Under the pieces are notes generated by a model. The model worked only from the letters and a program-made list of their open reading frames with translations. It ran no database searches and was not told the DNA's origin. Shown one piece after another: positions 1 through 8,671 of a stretch of DNA of 64,000 nucleotides. Origin of the DNA: DASXRA01 sp036558905 (GTDB taxonomy: Bacteria; Actinomycetota; Actinomycetes; Mycobacteriales; Jatrophihabitantaceae); assembly GCA_036558905.1 (NCBI GenBank), contig DATBER010000148.1, positions 8,074 to 72,073 on the forward strand, read 5' to 3'. Both the position numbers and the translations under genes were made by a program. Position 1 is the first letter of the stretch. Each line of letters starts with the position of its first letter.

Positions 1-927
1 GAGTACCAGCAGAGCGTCAAGCGGGAGGCGGCCCGGGTTGCTGAGCGGCAGCTCTTGGAACAGTCGGGCATCGCGCTGGGCGTCGCGCTCGTTCTCGTGG
101 CCGGGCTCGGCTACCTGATGGCCGGCCGGGTGCTGCGTCCGGTGCACGCCGTGTCGGCCGCGGCGCGGCGCATCCGGGCCAATGCCCTGCACGAGCGGAT
201 CCCGGTGAGCGGTCCACCGGACGAGATGCGCGAGCTGGCCGAGACCGTCAACGACATGCTGGTCCGCCTGGACGCGTCGTTCGCCGCGCAGCGCGACTTC
301 ATCGCGAACGCCAGCCACGAGTTGCGCACCCCGATCACGACGCAGCGCGCGCTCGTCGAGGTGGCCGCGTCCGAGCCACGACCGGGCCCGGCCCTGCTGG
401 CCGCGACGCCGACGATGCTGGCCAGCCTCGACCAGCAGGAGCAACTGGTCGACGGGCTGATCACCCTGGCCCAGGCCGACCACGCCAGCGGACCGCGCGT
501 GCCGGTGCCGGTCCACGAGATCGCCCGGGACGTGCTCGACAACGCCGCGGCCGAGGCCGAGTCCCGGGCGATCGGCGTCGACGCGCAGCTGCGACCGGTC
601 GTGGTATCAGGCGACCCGATCCTGCTCGAGATCATGATCACCAACCTGGTGCGCAACGCCATCCGGCACAACGTCGACGGCGGCGCGCTGACCCTGCGCC
701 TCGCGGACGACCGGCTCACCGTCAGCAACGACGGGGCCGTCTACGAGACGGAGCGCGTCGCCGAGCTGGTCGAGCCGTTCCGCCGGGGCGAGGTCGACCG
801 GGTCACCAGCGAAGGCAGCGGATTGGGGCTGGCCATCGTTGCGTCCGTGGCCCGGGCGCACCAGGCCGACCTGACGCTGCAGGCCCGCCCCGGGGGCGGT
901 CTGGCCGTGCAGGTGCGCTTCGGCTGA
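1..927 (+). CDS. Sensor histidine kinase, C-terminal part (5' end outside window)
   Basis: The frame is open from the first base, so the sensor N-terminus lies outside and 308 residues remain. A membrane segment (about residues 23-42) leads into a HAMP linker, then the H-box HELRTP with the phospho-accepting His at about residue 106, an N-box (NLVRNAIRHN, about 215-224) and a GSGLGLAIV glycine box. This is the order of an orthodox membrane kinase that autophosphorylates and passes phosphate to a response regulator. No regulator gene lies downstream, so the partner is probably upstream of the window. The stop codon directly abuts the stop of the convergent gene. Family assignment is firm; the stimulus is unknown. 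Confidence 0.93.
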   Translation, partial: EYQQSVKREAARVAERQLLEQSGIALGVALVLVAGLGYLMAGRVLRPVHAVSAAARRIRANALHERIPVSGPPDEMRELAETVNDMLVRLDASFAAQRDFIANASHELRTPITTQRALVEVAASEPRPGPALLAATPTMLASLDQQEQLVDGLITLAQADHASGPRVPVPVHEIARDVLDNAAAEAESRAIGVDAQLRPVVVSGDPILLEIMITNLVRNAIRHNVDGGALTLRLADDRLTVSNDGAVYETERVAELVEPFRRGEVDRVTSEGSGLGLAIVASVARAHQADLTLQARPGGGLAVQVRFG

Positions 928-1650
928 CTACCGGCGCACCCGGATCCGCTGCCAGAGGTCGGCCACGTCCTGATCCCCGGCTACCTCGACGCCGGCCGGG
1001 CGATTCCACAGCCAGAGGTACAGGTCGGACGCGCTGCCACTGACGGTCGCGTCGGCGCGGTCGGCTCCGGGGTTGGCGCGGACGCCGTCCGGGGCCAGCG
1101 TGACGGTCAGCCCTTCGGCGTCGTCCGGACGCAGGGCCAGTGTGCGTGGCGCGTCGACGTGGCGGAACGAACGCCGAAGGGTGGCGAAGTCGTTGACCAC
1201 CTCGTCGATGCCGTCGGCGGCGAACTCGACCGGGAACGGTGTGATCGCCCCGGCCGCCGACTCGACGTCGGCCCGGTGGATCGCCGTCTCGTGCGCCTGG
1301 CGGCGGGCCCAGAAGGCGCGCGGCGACGCGGCGGGCAGGAGTGTGTAGCACTGCAGGTCCGGGTCGGCCGATCGCAGCGTGTCGACCAGAGCGGCGTGCC
1401 CTTCGCGGAACCACTCGACCGGATCGCGCGATCCGGGCTGGTCCAGATCCTGCCCGGGCGGCGTCGGGTCGTGGTCGAGCCGGTCGCGCACGATCGAGGC
1501 GGCCCAGCGGTGCACGCCGCCGGTGTGCGTCACCACGTCGCGGACCGTCCACCCCGGACACGGCGGTATGTCGGCGTCCAGGTCGGTGGTCGCGTCAGCC
1601 AGGCGGCGGCCGTCCCGTTCGAGCTGAGCCAGGTGCCCGGCGATCTCCAT
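928..1650 (-). CDS. Maleylpyruvate isomerase-family, mycothiol-dependent DinB-like protein
   Basis: A 240-residue protein. The N-terminal half has the CPGWTVRDVVTHTGGVHRW pattern and an AHETAIHRAD segment, typical of the DinB-like four-helix fold of mycothiol-dependent isomerases/transferases (TIGR03083 type), where His and Glu residues bind a metal. Start set at the ATG at 1650, because the family motif begins soon after; the frame stays open about 200 nt further upstream, but that extension does not look like family sequence. It stands alone, convergent with the kinase gene, and no substrate can be read from its neighbours. Mycothiol use fits an actinobacterium but is inferred from the family. 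Confidence 0.8.
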   Translation of the reverse strand: MEIAGHLAQLERDGRRLADATTDLDADIPPCPGWTVRDVVTHTGGVHRWAASIVRDRLDHDPTPPGQDLDQPGSRDPVEWFREGHAALVDTLRSADPDLQCYTLLPAASPRAFWARRQAHETAIHRADVESAAGAITPFPVEFAADGIDEVVNDFATLRRSFRHVDAPRTLALRPDDAEGLTVTLAPDGVRANPGADRADATVSGSASDLYLWLWNRPAGVEVAGDQDVADLWQRIRVRR

Positions 1651-1807
1651 GGCTGAATTCTGCCGACCGGTTTCGCGGTGGACAATTCGACGCCGGGGCG
1701 CGCCCACCTCAGCACCTGACCGTGCCGCGATGGGACTGGGTGGTCGGCGCCAAACCGGTTCGCGCATCTCGGCCCTCCGGGGCAACGAGAACGAGGAGGC
1801 ACCAGTC

Positions 1808-2050
1808 GTGACCTTGCCCGAGCCCGGCGAGACGGTCAGCTTCGCCGCCCACATCAAGCCGCTCTTCCGCCCGCTGGACCGTCAGTCGATGAGCTTCGCC
1901 CTCGACCTGTGGAAGTACGCCGACGTCAGCCAGCACGCCGACGCGATCCTCGAACGGCTGGACGACGGGACCATGCCGTGCGACGGGCCGTGGTCGGACG
2001 AGCAGGTCGAGACGTTCCGCACCTGGGTCGAGTCGGGCAAGGCCGAGTGA
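1808..2050 (+). CDS. Conserved 80-residue actinobacterial protein of unknown function
   Basis: A small ORF starting at GTG 1808 with a good GAGGAGG ribosome site about 5 nt upstream. The frame is open further 5', but the ribosome site and the onset of conserved sequence favour this start. The protein has FAAHIKPLFRPLDRQSMSF, a central DLW and a C-terminal MPCDGPWSDEQVETFRTWVE. I recall similar small soluble proteins in other actinomycetes, with a conserved MPCDG turn, but know no function. It has no signal peptide or membrane segment. It lies between a mycothiol-type enzyme and ilvE and is not clearly linked to either. Confidence 0.72.
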   Translation: MTLPEPGETVSFAAHIKPLFRPLDRQSMSFALDLWKYADVSQHADAILERLDDGTMPCDGPWSDEQVETFRTWVESGKAE

Positions 2051-2078
2051 CCGATCCGGCCGGGCCGGCGGTGCTCGA

Positions 2079-3167
2079 TCAGACCAGCTTGTGCATCCAG
2101 CCGTGCGGATCCGGCGCGTGGCCGGTCTGCAGGTCGAGCAGCGCCTTGCGCAGCTGCGTGCTGATCGGACCGGGTCGGCCGTCGCCGACCGTCCACTCAC
2201 CGTCGGCGCTGCGCACCTCGCCGATCGGCGTGATGACCGCGGCGGTGCCACAGCCGAACACTTCGGTTATGCCACCGGAGGCCGTCTCGGCCCGCCACTC
2301 GTCGATGGAGATCCGGCCCTCCTCGACCGAGTAGCCGAGATCCTTGGCCATGGTGAGGAGCGTGTCGCGGACGACGCCGGGCAGCAGCGTGCCGGTCAGG
2401 GCCGGCGTCATGATGCGCGCCGACGACCCCGAGCCGTACACGAAGTACATGTTGTTGGTGCCCATCTCCTCGACCCAGCGGTGCTCGACGGCGTCGAGCC
2501 ACACCACCTGGTCGCAGCCCTTCTGGGCAGCCTGGGCCTGGGCGACGAGCGAGGCCGCGTAGTTGCCGCCGGTCTTGGCCTCGCCGGTACCGCCGGGCGC
2601 GGCGCGCGTGTACTCGGTCGACAGCCACACCTTGACCGGCGCCACGCCGCCCGGGAAGTAGTTGCCGGCCGGCGAGGCGATGAGCAGGTAGGTGGCTGTG
2701 TTGGACGGGCGCACGCCCAGACCCACCTCAGTGGCGAACATGAACGGCCGCAGGTACAGCGACTCCTCGTCCTGGGTGGGCACCCAGTCCTGGTCGATCT
2801 CGACCAATGCGCGCAGCGACTCGAGGAACAGCTCGGTCGGCAACTCGGGCATACCCATGCGACGGGCCGAACGCTGGAATCGTTCGGCGTTGGCGTCGGG
2901 GCGGAACGACGCGATCGACCCGTCGGCCTGGCGGTAGGCCTTGAGGCCCTCGAAGACCTCCTGGCCGTAATGCAGTACGACCGTCGCCGGGTCGAGGCTG
3001 AGCGGACCGTAGGGCAGTACCGCGCCCTCGCTCCAGCCGTCCGCTGCGGTCCAGTCGATGCGGACCAGGTGATCGGTCATGTACTTGCCGAACCCCGGCT
3101 CGACGAGCATCTCCGCGCGCTGCTCCGCACTGACCGGATCGGGGTTGCGCTGCACCGTGAACGCCAT
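2079..3167 (-). CDS. ilvE: Branched-chain amino acid aminotransferase IlvE
   Basis: A 362-residue class IV PLP aminotransferase that interconverts leucine, isoleucine or valine with their 2-oxo acids, using glutamate/2-oxoglutarate. The PLP lysine is K198 in EAKTGGNYAAS; GQEVFEGLKAYR (about 68-79) and EEMGTNNMYFVY are family signatures of the long actinobacterial IlvE type. The ATG start is preceded by AGGA at 8-nt spacing. It is a single-gene unit between unrelated genes. In an actinomycete it also supplies branched starter units for fatty acids. Length and motifs leave little doubt. Confidence 0.96.
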   Translation of the reverse strand: MAFTVQRNPDPVSAEQRAEMLVEPGFGKYMTDHLVRIDWTAADGWSEGAVLPYGPLSLDPATVVLHYGQEVFEGLKAYRQADGSIASFRPDANAERFQRSARRMGMPELPTELFLESLRALVEIDQDWVPTQDEESLYLRPFMFATEVGLGVRPSNTATYLLIASPAGNYFPGGVAPVKVWLSTEYTRAAPGGTGEAKTGGNYAASLVAQAQAAQKGCDQVVWLDAVEHRWVEEMGTNNMYFVYGSGSSARIMTPALTGTLLPGVVRDTLLTMAKDLGYSVEEGRISIDEWRAETASGGITEVFGCGTAAVITPIGEVRSADGEWTVGDGRPGPISTQLRKALLDLQTGHAPDPHGWMHKLV

Positions 3168-3217
3168 AGTTGGTCATCCTAGTAATCGCGCCGAAGGACG
3201 GCACCGGCCATTTCGGG

Positions 3218-4000
3218 TCAGCTGGCGAAATCGCGGATCGCCCCGGCCAGCTGATCCGGGGCCGTCTCGTTGGCAGTGTGGCCCTGACCGGGCAATTCGA
3301 CCAGATCGGCGTCGGGCAGCGCCGCGACGATCGACTCGGCGGCCGGGCGCATGTACTCGGCGCTGGTGGTGCCGACGAGCAGGCGCACCGGCACGGTGAC
3401 CTTGCCGAGCCGGTCGAGTACGTCGGTGCGCTGCACGCACTCGAGCTCGCGCGAGATGAGCGGGGCGTTGGCCAGCAAGGCCGACCACGCCTTCGTCTTG
3501 CGCATGGCCGGGACGGTGTCCGGCGCCAGCCGCAGCGCGTCGAGCAGGAACGTCGACAGCACGCCGTCGTCGTCGCCGGTGGCCGCCAACTTGCGCAGCC
3601 GATCCAGCAGGCCGGCCCGCGCGACCCGGTGCGCCGGAGTCGGCATCGGCGGTTCGTACAGGAACATCCGTCCGACGGCGTCGCTGATCAGGGCGGCCTC
3701 GAGCGCGCAGCGAGCGCCGTAGGAGTGGCCCACCACGTAGACGTCGCGCCCGACCGCCTCGACGACGGCGGCCACGTCCTCGGCTTCGCGGACGATGTCG
3801 TAGGGCAGGTGCTCGGCGAGGGACAGCCCGCGACCGCGGCGGTCCATGGTGTGGACGGTGAACCGATCGGCCAGCCGGCGACGCACGCCGTTCCAGGCGC
3901 GGCGGTCGAGGGCGGTGCCGTGCACGAGCAGGATCGGCGGGCCGCTGCCGATCGTGGTCCAGCCGATGGTGCTGCCGTCGGCCGAGCGAACCTCGCTCAC
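3218..4000 (-). CDS. Alpha/beta-fold hydrolase
   Basis: A 260-residue alpha/beta hydrolase. It has the oxyanion LLVHG segment near residue 24, a nucleophile elbow GHSYG with Ser93, and a C-terminal catalytic His in the GQGHT motif. No signal peptide, so it is cytoplasmic. Start set at GTG 4000, which overlaps the TGA of the upstream TetR gene by 4 nt, indicating translational coupling. Because it is co-transcribed with the regulator that faces a Baeyer-Villiger-type monooxygenase, an ester or lactone hydrolysis role is reasonable but inferred. The exact substrate cannot be read from sequence. Confidence 0.88.
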   Translation of the reverse strand: MSEVRSADGSTIGWTTIGSGPPILLVHGTALDRRAWNGVRRRLADRFTVHTMDRRGRGLSLAEHLPYDIVREAEDVAAVVEAVGRDVYVVGHSYGARCALEAALISDAVGRMFLYEPPMPTPAHRVARAGLLDRLRKLAATGDDDGVLSTFLLDALRLAPDTVPAMRKTKAWSALLANAPLISRELECVQRTDVLDRLGKVTVPVRLLVGTTSAEYMRPAAESIVAALPDADLVELPGQGHTANETAPDQLAGAIRDFAS

Positions 4001-4605
4001 GACAGGTCCCGCAGCCACTGCGGGTCGACGTTGAGGACGACGCCGGGCAGCGCGTTGGCCAGCAGGCTCAGCAACTCGGGCCGGGGGAGCGGCTCGTCGG
4101 CGCCCAGCCAGCTGACCACCACTTCCTCGCAGAACGCGACCCAACCGCGGACGGCCAGCTCGGTGCCGGATCCGCTCGGCAGGCCCAGCACGTCCAGGTT
4201 CTTCAGCACCCGGTTGGCCAGCTCGGTGCGCGTCTCGTGCGACACCTGGCGCACGTCGGCGTCGCCGCTGGCCGCGCCCCGGACGAGGGACACGTACACG
4301 TCGCGGTTCTCGGTGACGTAGTCGACGTAGGCGCCGAGCGAGGTCGTCAGCTGGTCGAGCGGCGGCAGGCCCGGATCCGGCTCGGTCCGCTCGATCAGCT
4401 CGCGGGCGCAGGCGCGCACCACCTCGAGGTGGAACTCCTGCTTGGACCGGAAGTAGTGGAACAGCAGCCCCCGGGAGATGCCGGCCTGGTCGGCGAGGTC
4501 CTCGACGGAGAGGTCCTCCAGCGTGCGGGTGGCCAGCATCTGCACGCCGAGCTCGATGAGCTGAGCCCGCCGCGCGTCGGGGCTGAGCCGCACCCGCTTC
4601 GCCAT
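3997..4605 (-). CDS. TetR-family transcriptional regulator
   Basis: A 202-residue repressor-type regulator. The N-terminal helix-turn-helix is at about residues 28-62 (LSVEDLADQAGISRGLLFHYFRS with surrounding residues); the remainder is a helical ligand-binding domain. It is divergent from the flavin monooxygenase gene across a 67-nt gap that holds an inverted repeat over the monooxygenase promoter, so it most likely represses that operon and its own two-gene unit. It is co-transcribed with the downstream hydrolase through a GTGA overlap. The inducer is unknown; a ketone or fatty substrate of the cassette is the natural guess. Confidence 0.92.
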   Translation of the reverse strand: MAKRVRLSPDARRAQLIELGVQMLATRTLEDLSVEDLADQAGISRGLLFHYFRSKQEFHLEVVRACARELIERTEPDPGLPPLDQLTTSLGAYVDYVTENRDVYVSLVRGAASGDADVRQVSHETRTELANRVLKNLDVLGLPSGSGTELAVRGWVAFCEEVVVSWLGADEPLPRPELLSLLANALPGVVLNVDPQWLRDLS

Positions 4606-4635
4606 GCGTCCTATTGAACCACGGTCAGCAAACTA

Positions 4636-4665
4636 TTGACTGGCGTTCAGTTAGCTGGTTACCGT
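4636..4665 (+). promoter_or_regulatory. Monooxygenase operon promoter with overlapping inverted-repeat operator
   Basis: A -35 box TTGACT (4636-4641), an 18-nt spacer and a -10 box TACCGT (4660-4665) end 7 nt before the ATG at 4673, so the transcript is probably leaderless. An imperfect inverted repeat, TGACTG (4637-4642) and CAGTTA (4648-4653) with a 5-nt spacer, covers the -35 box and is the best candidate TetR operator. Seen in sequence; binding is inferred. Confidence 0.6.
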
Positions 4666-4672
4666 TGCCGGC

Positions 4673-6142
4673 ATGAGAGATGTCGAGGTCCTCGTCGCCG
4701 GCGGCGGATTCTCCGGACTCGGCGCGGCCATCAAGCTGACCCGCGCCGGCCGGCGCGACTTCGTCGTGATCGAGCGGGGCAGCGAGGTCGGCGGCACCTG
4801 GCGCGACAACACCTATCCGGGCGCGGCCTGCGATGTGCCCTCGCACCTGTACTCCTATTCGTTCGAGCTCAACCCGAACTGGTCGCGCTCGTTCTCGGAC
4901 GGGTGGGAGATCCAGCAGTACCTGCGCGGCGTCGCGGCCAAGTACCGGGTGCTGGACAAGTTCATGTTCGACTGCGAGCTGCTGTCGGCGTACTGGGACG
5001 CGGCCACCCGGCGCTGGATGGTCGAGACGTCGCGCGGCGAGTACAGCGCCAAGGTGTTCGTCAGCGCGATCGGGGCGCTGTGCGAACCGGCATTGCCGGA
5101 CATCAAGGGCATCGACACGTTCACGGGCGAGATCTTCCACTCGGCCCGGTGGAACCACGAGGTGGACCTGGCCGGCCAGCGGGTCGCCCTGATCGGCACC
5201 GGGGCGTCGGCCATCCAGATCGGCCCGGAGATCGCGCCGAAGGTCTCGCACCTGGACGTCTACCAGCGGACGGCGCCGTGGATCGTCCCGCGCCGCGACC
5301 GCACCTACCCGAAGTTGGAATCCCTTGCGTACAAGCACATTCCGGGATTGCAGCGGCTGGCCCGCACGCTGATCTACTGTGGCCGCGAGACGTTCGTCTT
5401 CGGCTTCGCGATCAACCCTCGGCTCACGGCGCCGGCCCGCAAGCTGGCGCTGGGCAACATCGCTCGCGGGGTGAAAGATCCGGCGCTGCGCCGGGCGGTG
5501 ACCCCGAACTTCCAGATCGGCTGCAAGCGCATCCTGTTGTCGAACGACTGGTACCCGATGCTCGAGCGCCCCGACGTCGACCTCGTCACCGACGGTATCG
5601 CCGAGCTCCGCGGCGACACGATCGTCAGCGCCGACGGCACCGAGCGCCAGGTCGACGCCATCGTCGTGGCCACCGGCTTCCACGTCACCGATTCGCCGGC
5701 CTACGACAAGATCAAGGGCGCCGACGGCCGCACGATCGGCGAGGTATGGCGGGCCGAGGGCATGCAGGCCTACAAGGGTTCGACGCTGGCCGGCTTCCCG
5801 AACCTGTTCTTCCTCATCGGGCCGAACACCGCGCTGGGCCACAACTCGATGGTGCTGATGATCGAGTCGCAGCTGAACTACCTGATGGACGCCTTGCGCA
5901 CTATGGACGAGCACGGCCTGGCGACCCTCGAGGTCCGCCGCGAGGACCAGGAGAGCTACAACGCCCACCTGCAGAAGCGCATGGAGCGCACGATCTGGAC
6001 GACGGGCGGCTGCGCGTCCTGGTACCTCGACGCACGCGGGCGCAACACCACGGTGTGGCCCGGGTTCACGTTCACGTTCCGGCAGCTGACCCGGCGCTTC
6101 GACCACGCGGCCTACGACAGCACGGCGGAGGCGGACGCATGA
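4673..6142 (+). CDS. Flavin-containing (Baeyer-Villiger-type) monooxygenase
   Basis: A 489-residue class B flavoprotein monooxygenase. It has the FAD Rossmann motif GGGFSGLG (about 10-17), the fingerprint F150-x-G-x3-H156-x3-W160, and a second nucleotide motif GTGASA (175-180) for NADPH. The residue after W160 is Asn, where the consensus has Pro or Asp. The YPGAACDVPSHLYSYSFE segment is typical of the Rv0892/Rv3049c-like group. The family inserts one oxygen atom next to a ketone carbonyl, giving an ester or lactone. It is the first gene of a three-gene operon with an SDR and an esterase, joined by 4-nt overlaps. The substrate is not predictable. Confidence 0.92.
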   Translation: MRDVEVLVAGGGFSGLGAAIKLTRAGRRDFVVIERGSEVGGTWRDNTYPGAACDVPSHLYSYSFELNPNWSRSFSDGWEIQQYLRGVAAKYRVLDKFMFDCELLSAYWDAATRRWMVETSRGEYSAKVFVSAIGALCEPALPDIKGIDTFTGEIFHSARWNHEVDLAGQRVALIGTGASAIQIGPEIAPKVSHLDVYQRTAPWIVPRRDRTYPKLESLAYKHIPGLQRLARTLIYCGRETFVFGFAINPRLTAPARKLALGNIARGVKDPALRRAVTPNFQIGCKRILLSNDWYPMLERPDVDLVTDGIAELRGDTIVSADGTERQVDAIVVATGFHVTDSPAYDKIKGADGRTIGEVWRAEGMQAYKGSTLAGFPNLFFLIGPNTALGHNSMVLMIESQLNYLMDALRTMDEHGLATLEVRREDQESYNAHLQKRMERTIWTTGGCASWYLDARGRNTTVWPGFTFTFRQLTRRFDHAAYDSTAEADA

Positions 6143-6951
6143 GCCGGTTCAGCGGGCGGACCGCGGTGATCACAGGTGCCGGGTCGGGCATCGGCCGGGC
6201 GCTCGCGTACGACCTGGCCGGCCGGGGTGCGACGCTGGCGCTGTCCGATGTGGACGATGCCGGGCTGACCGAGACCGTGAAGCGAGCCGAGGAGCTGGGC
6301 GCCCGGGTGCGCGGCGATGTCCTCGACGTCAGCGATCGCGCGTCCGTGCTGGCGTACGCGGACACGTTCGACGAGGTCCAGCTGGTGATCAACAACGCCG
6401 GCATCGCGTTCACCGGCGACATCGCCGAGATGACCTTCGCCGACATCGAACGGGTCATGGACGTCGACTTCTGGGGTGTCGTCAACGGCACCAAGGCTTT
6501 CTTGCCGCGCCTGATCGCCTCGGGCGACGGCACGCTCGTGAACCTGTCGTCGGTCTTCGGCCTGTTCAGCGTGCCGTCGCAGGGCGCCTACAACTCGGCC
6601 AAGTTCGCGGTGCGCGGGTTCACCGAGGCGCTGCGCCAGGAGATGCTGGTGGCCGGCCATCCGGTGCGCGTGGTGTGCGTGCACCCGGGCGGCATCAAGA
6701 CCGCGATCGCCCGCAACGCCGGGGCCGTGCCGGGACGCGACGCCGTCGCCCTCGGCGTGTTCTTCGACGAGCGGCTGGCCAAGACGTCGGCCGAACGGGC
6801 GGCGCGCACCATCCTCGACGGCGCCGAACGGGGCCGGGCCCGGGTGCTGGTCGGCGCGGACGCCCGGGTGCTCGACCTCCTGATCCGGGTGGGCGGCTCG
6901 GCCTATCAACGCTTCGGGGCCGGCTTCGCCAGGCGGCTGGCGCCGAGGTGA
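6139..6951 (+). CDS. Short-chain dehydrogenase/reductase (SDR)
   Basis: A 270-residue classical SDR. It has the cofactor motif TGAGSGIG (about 12-19), NNAG, a catalytic Ser in the LSSVFG segment and YNSAK for the catalytic Tyr and Lys. ATG 6139 overlaps the monooxygenase stop (ATGA) and its own stop overlaps the next start, so the three genes are translated as one operon. In this setting it could oxidise a secondary alcohol to the ketone used by the monooxygenase; this resembles SadH in the mycobacterial mymA operon. Fold and activity class are firm, direction and substrate are inferred. Confidence 0.92.
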   Translation: MSRFSGRTAVITGAGSGIGRALAYDLAGRGATLALSDVDDAGLTETVKRAEELGARVRGDVLDVSDRASVLAYADTFDEVQLVINNAGIAFTGDIAEMTFADIERVMDVDFWGVVNGTKAFLPRLIASGDGTLVNLSSVFGLFSVPSQGAYNSAKFAVRGFTEALRQEMLVAGHPVRVVCVHPGGIKTAIARNAGAVPGRDAVALGVFFDERLAKTSAERAARTILDGAERGRARVLVGADARVLDLLIRVGGSAYQRFGAGFARRLAPR

Positions 6952-7835
6952 GGCCGCGTTACCTGCCGCGCCAGCTGGTCTTGGCCAACGCCGCGGCGTT
7001 CTACCGGGTCGCGTTCGACGCGCACGTCCCGTTCGGCGTACAGCGCCGGCTGCTCGAGACGGCGGCCCGCTCACAGCCGCTGCCGTCCGGGACGGTGCTG
7101 CGCCGCATCGTGCTGGGCGGGCGGCCGACCGAGCGGATCACGGTCGGGGCAACCGTACGTCCGCGTACGGTCCTGTACCTGCACGGGGGTGGCTACACGA
7201 CCTGCTCGCCGGCCACGCACCGGTCGCTGACCGCATTCCTCGCTCGCGAGGTTGGCGCCGAGGTGTACGTGCCGGCCTATCGGCTCGCGCCCGAACACCC
7301 CTATCCGGCGGCGGTGGACGACGCGGTCGCGGCCTACCGAGATCTCGGTCGTCCGGCCGCCGTCGTCGGCGACTCGGCCGGGGGCGGGCTGGCCGTGGCG
7401 ACCGCACTGCGCCTTATGTCGCAGGGCCTACGTCCGCCGGCGCTGGCGTTGCTGTCGCCCTGGACCGATCCCGATGACGACGCGATGACCCGCCGGCGCG
7501 ATGTGGTGGTGAACGTGCCGCAGGGGCGGCGCAGTGCGGCCGCCTATCGGGGCAACGCCGACCCGCACGATCCCGGCTACGCGCCGATGTACGCCGACCT
7601 CTCCGGACTACCGCCCACCCTGGTCCACCTGGTGCCGGGCGAGTTGCTCTACGAGCAGGTGCTGCGCTTCGTCGACCGGTTGCGCGCCGCCGGCATCGAC
7701 GTCACGCTGCGCGAGCTGCCCGGGCTTTGGCACAGCGCGCACACCCAGGCCGGCATCGTCCGCGAGGCGCGGGCCGCGGTCGCCGACGTCGGCGCCTTCC
7801 TGAGCGCCCACCTGCGCGCGGCGGGTGCCGCCTAG
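6948..7835 (+). CDS. Hormone-sensitive-lipase-family esterase (alpha/beta hydrolase)
   Basis: A 295-residue esterase. It has the HGGGY oxyanion motif (79-83) and GDSAG nucleophile elbow (Ser143) of the HSL/type IV family, and a catalytic His in the LWHSAH segment. GTG 6948 overlaps the SDR stop by 4 nt. No signal peptide. As the last gene of the monooxygenase-SDR operon it probably hydrolyses the ester made by the monooxygenase; LipR in the mymA operon is a comparable case. Its stop codon overlaps the stop of the convergent MaoC gene within the 4 bases 7832-7835, leaving no room for a separate terminator. Confidence 0.92.
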   Translation: MRPRYLPRQLVLANAAAFYRVAFDAHVPFGVQRRLLETAARSQPLPSGTVLRRIVLGGRPTERITVGATVRPRTVLYLHGGGYTTCSPATHRSLTAFLAREVGAEVYVPAYRLAPEHPYPAAVDDAVAAYRDLGRPAAVVGDSAGGGLAVATALRLMSQGLRPPALALLSPWTDPDDDAMTRRRDVVVNVPQGRRSAAAYRGNADPHDPGYAPMYADLSGLPPTLVHLVPGELLYEQVLRFVDRLRAAGIDVTLRELPGLWHSAHTQAGIVREARAAVADVGAFLSAHLRAAGAA

Positions 7836-8671
7836 ATCGAGCCGGCCAGGTGCGGCTTGCCCGAGTTGGCGTTGCGGACGTCGAGCTGCCAGCCACCGTC
7901 GTCGGTGCGGGCCGCGGCCAGCGCCACGGTCGAGGGCAGCAGCACGGGGGTCTTGAACGCGACGTCGACGGTGAAGGCCCCGGGCAGCCGCTCCTCGACG
8001 GCGGCCAGCACCCGGGCCTTCAGCCACATGCCGTGCGCGATCGCCCGGGGGAAGCCGAACACCCGGGCGGTCAGTGGGTGCAGATGGATCGGGTTGCGGT
8101 CGCCCGAGACGGCGGCGTAGCGGCGACCGATGTCGCGCGGCACCCGGATCTGGGCGACCGGGCCGGCCGCCGGATTCGAAAGGGATCGCGGTCGGGGCCT
8201 CTTGCTCTTCTTGGCGACACGCAGGTAGGTGCTGCGCTCGCGCCATACCGTCTCGTCACCGACCGTCGCTTCCGCGATCAGGTCGACGGTGCGTCCGGAC
8301 TCGTGCGCGCGCAGGTCGGCCGCCCGGACGCTGATCGAGACGACCTCGTCCAACCGGACCGGACGACGCTGCTCGATGACGTTGGCCAGATGCACCAGCC
8401 CGGCGATCGGGAACGGGAAGGCACGCTCGAGCATGAGCGACACGGCCAGTGGGAACGCCAGCACGTGCAGGTACGTCGGCGGCAGCTCGTCGCGCACCCG
8501 GAACCCGCACACGCGCTGGTAGGCGGCCAGGTGGTCGGCGTCGATGGCCTGGTCGCGCAATGCCACCTCGGTGGTCGGCAGCTGGTCGCCGCCGTGCCGA
8601 CGGGCGGAGGCCAGCCCGCGGGCGTAGAGCCCGAGCAGGTTGGGCGGCCGGTCCAACTCGATCGTGCTCAT
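7832..8671 (-). CDS. MaoC-family (R)-3-hydroxyacyl-thioester dehydratase, double hotdog
   Basis: A 279-residue protein with two hotdog halves. The C-terminal half has the R-hydratase signature YAAVSGDRNPIHLHP, with catalytic Asp191 and His196, followed by FPRAIAHGMW. It belongs to the family of mycobacterial HtdX (Rv0241c), which dehydrates (R)-3-hydroxyacyl-CoA. ATG 8671 overlaps the stop of the upstream reductase gene (ATGA), so hydratase and reductase are translated together, as in the mycobacterial htdX-fabG4 pair. It probably acts in lipid elongation or degradation on CoA thioesters. Confidence 0.9.
   Translation of the reverse strand: MSTIELDRPPNLLGLYARGLASARRHGGDQLPTTEVALRDQAIDADHLAAYQRVCGFRVRDELPPTYLHVLAFPLAVSLMLERAFPFPIAGLVHLANVIEQRRPVRLDEVVSISVRAADLRAHESGRTVDLIAEATVGDETVWRERSTYLRVAKKSKRPRPRSLSNPAAGPVAQIRVPRDIGRRYAAVSGDRNPIHLHPLTARVFGFPRAIAHGMWLKARVLAAVEERLPGAFTVDVAFKTPVLLPSTVALAAARTDDGGWQLDVRNANSGKPHLAGSI

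Noticed and set aside
4625..6106. A 493-residue minus-strand frame opposite the flavin monooxygenase
   Set aside because: The plus-strand frame has clear FAD and NADPH motifs; the antisense product has no recognisable domain.
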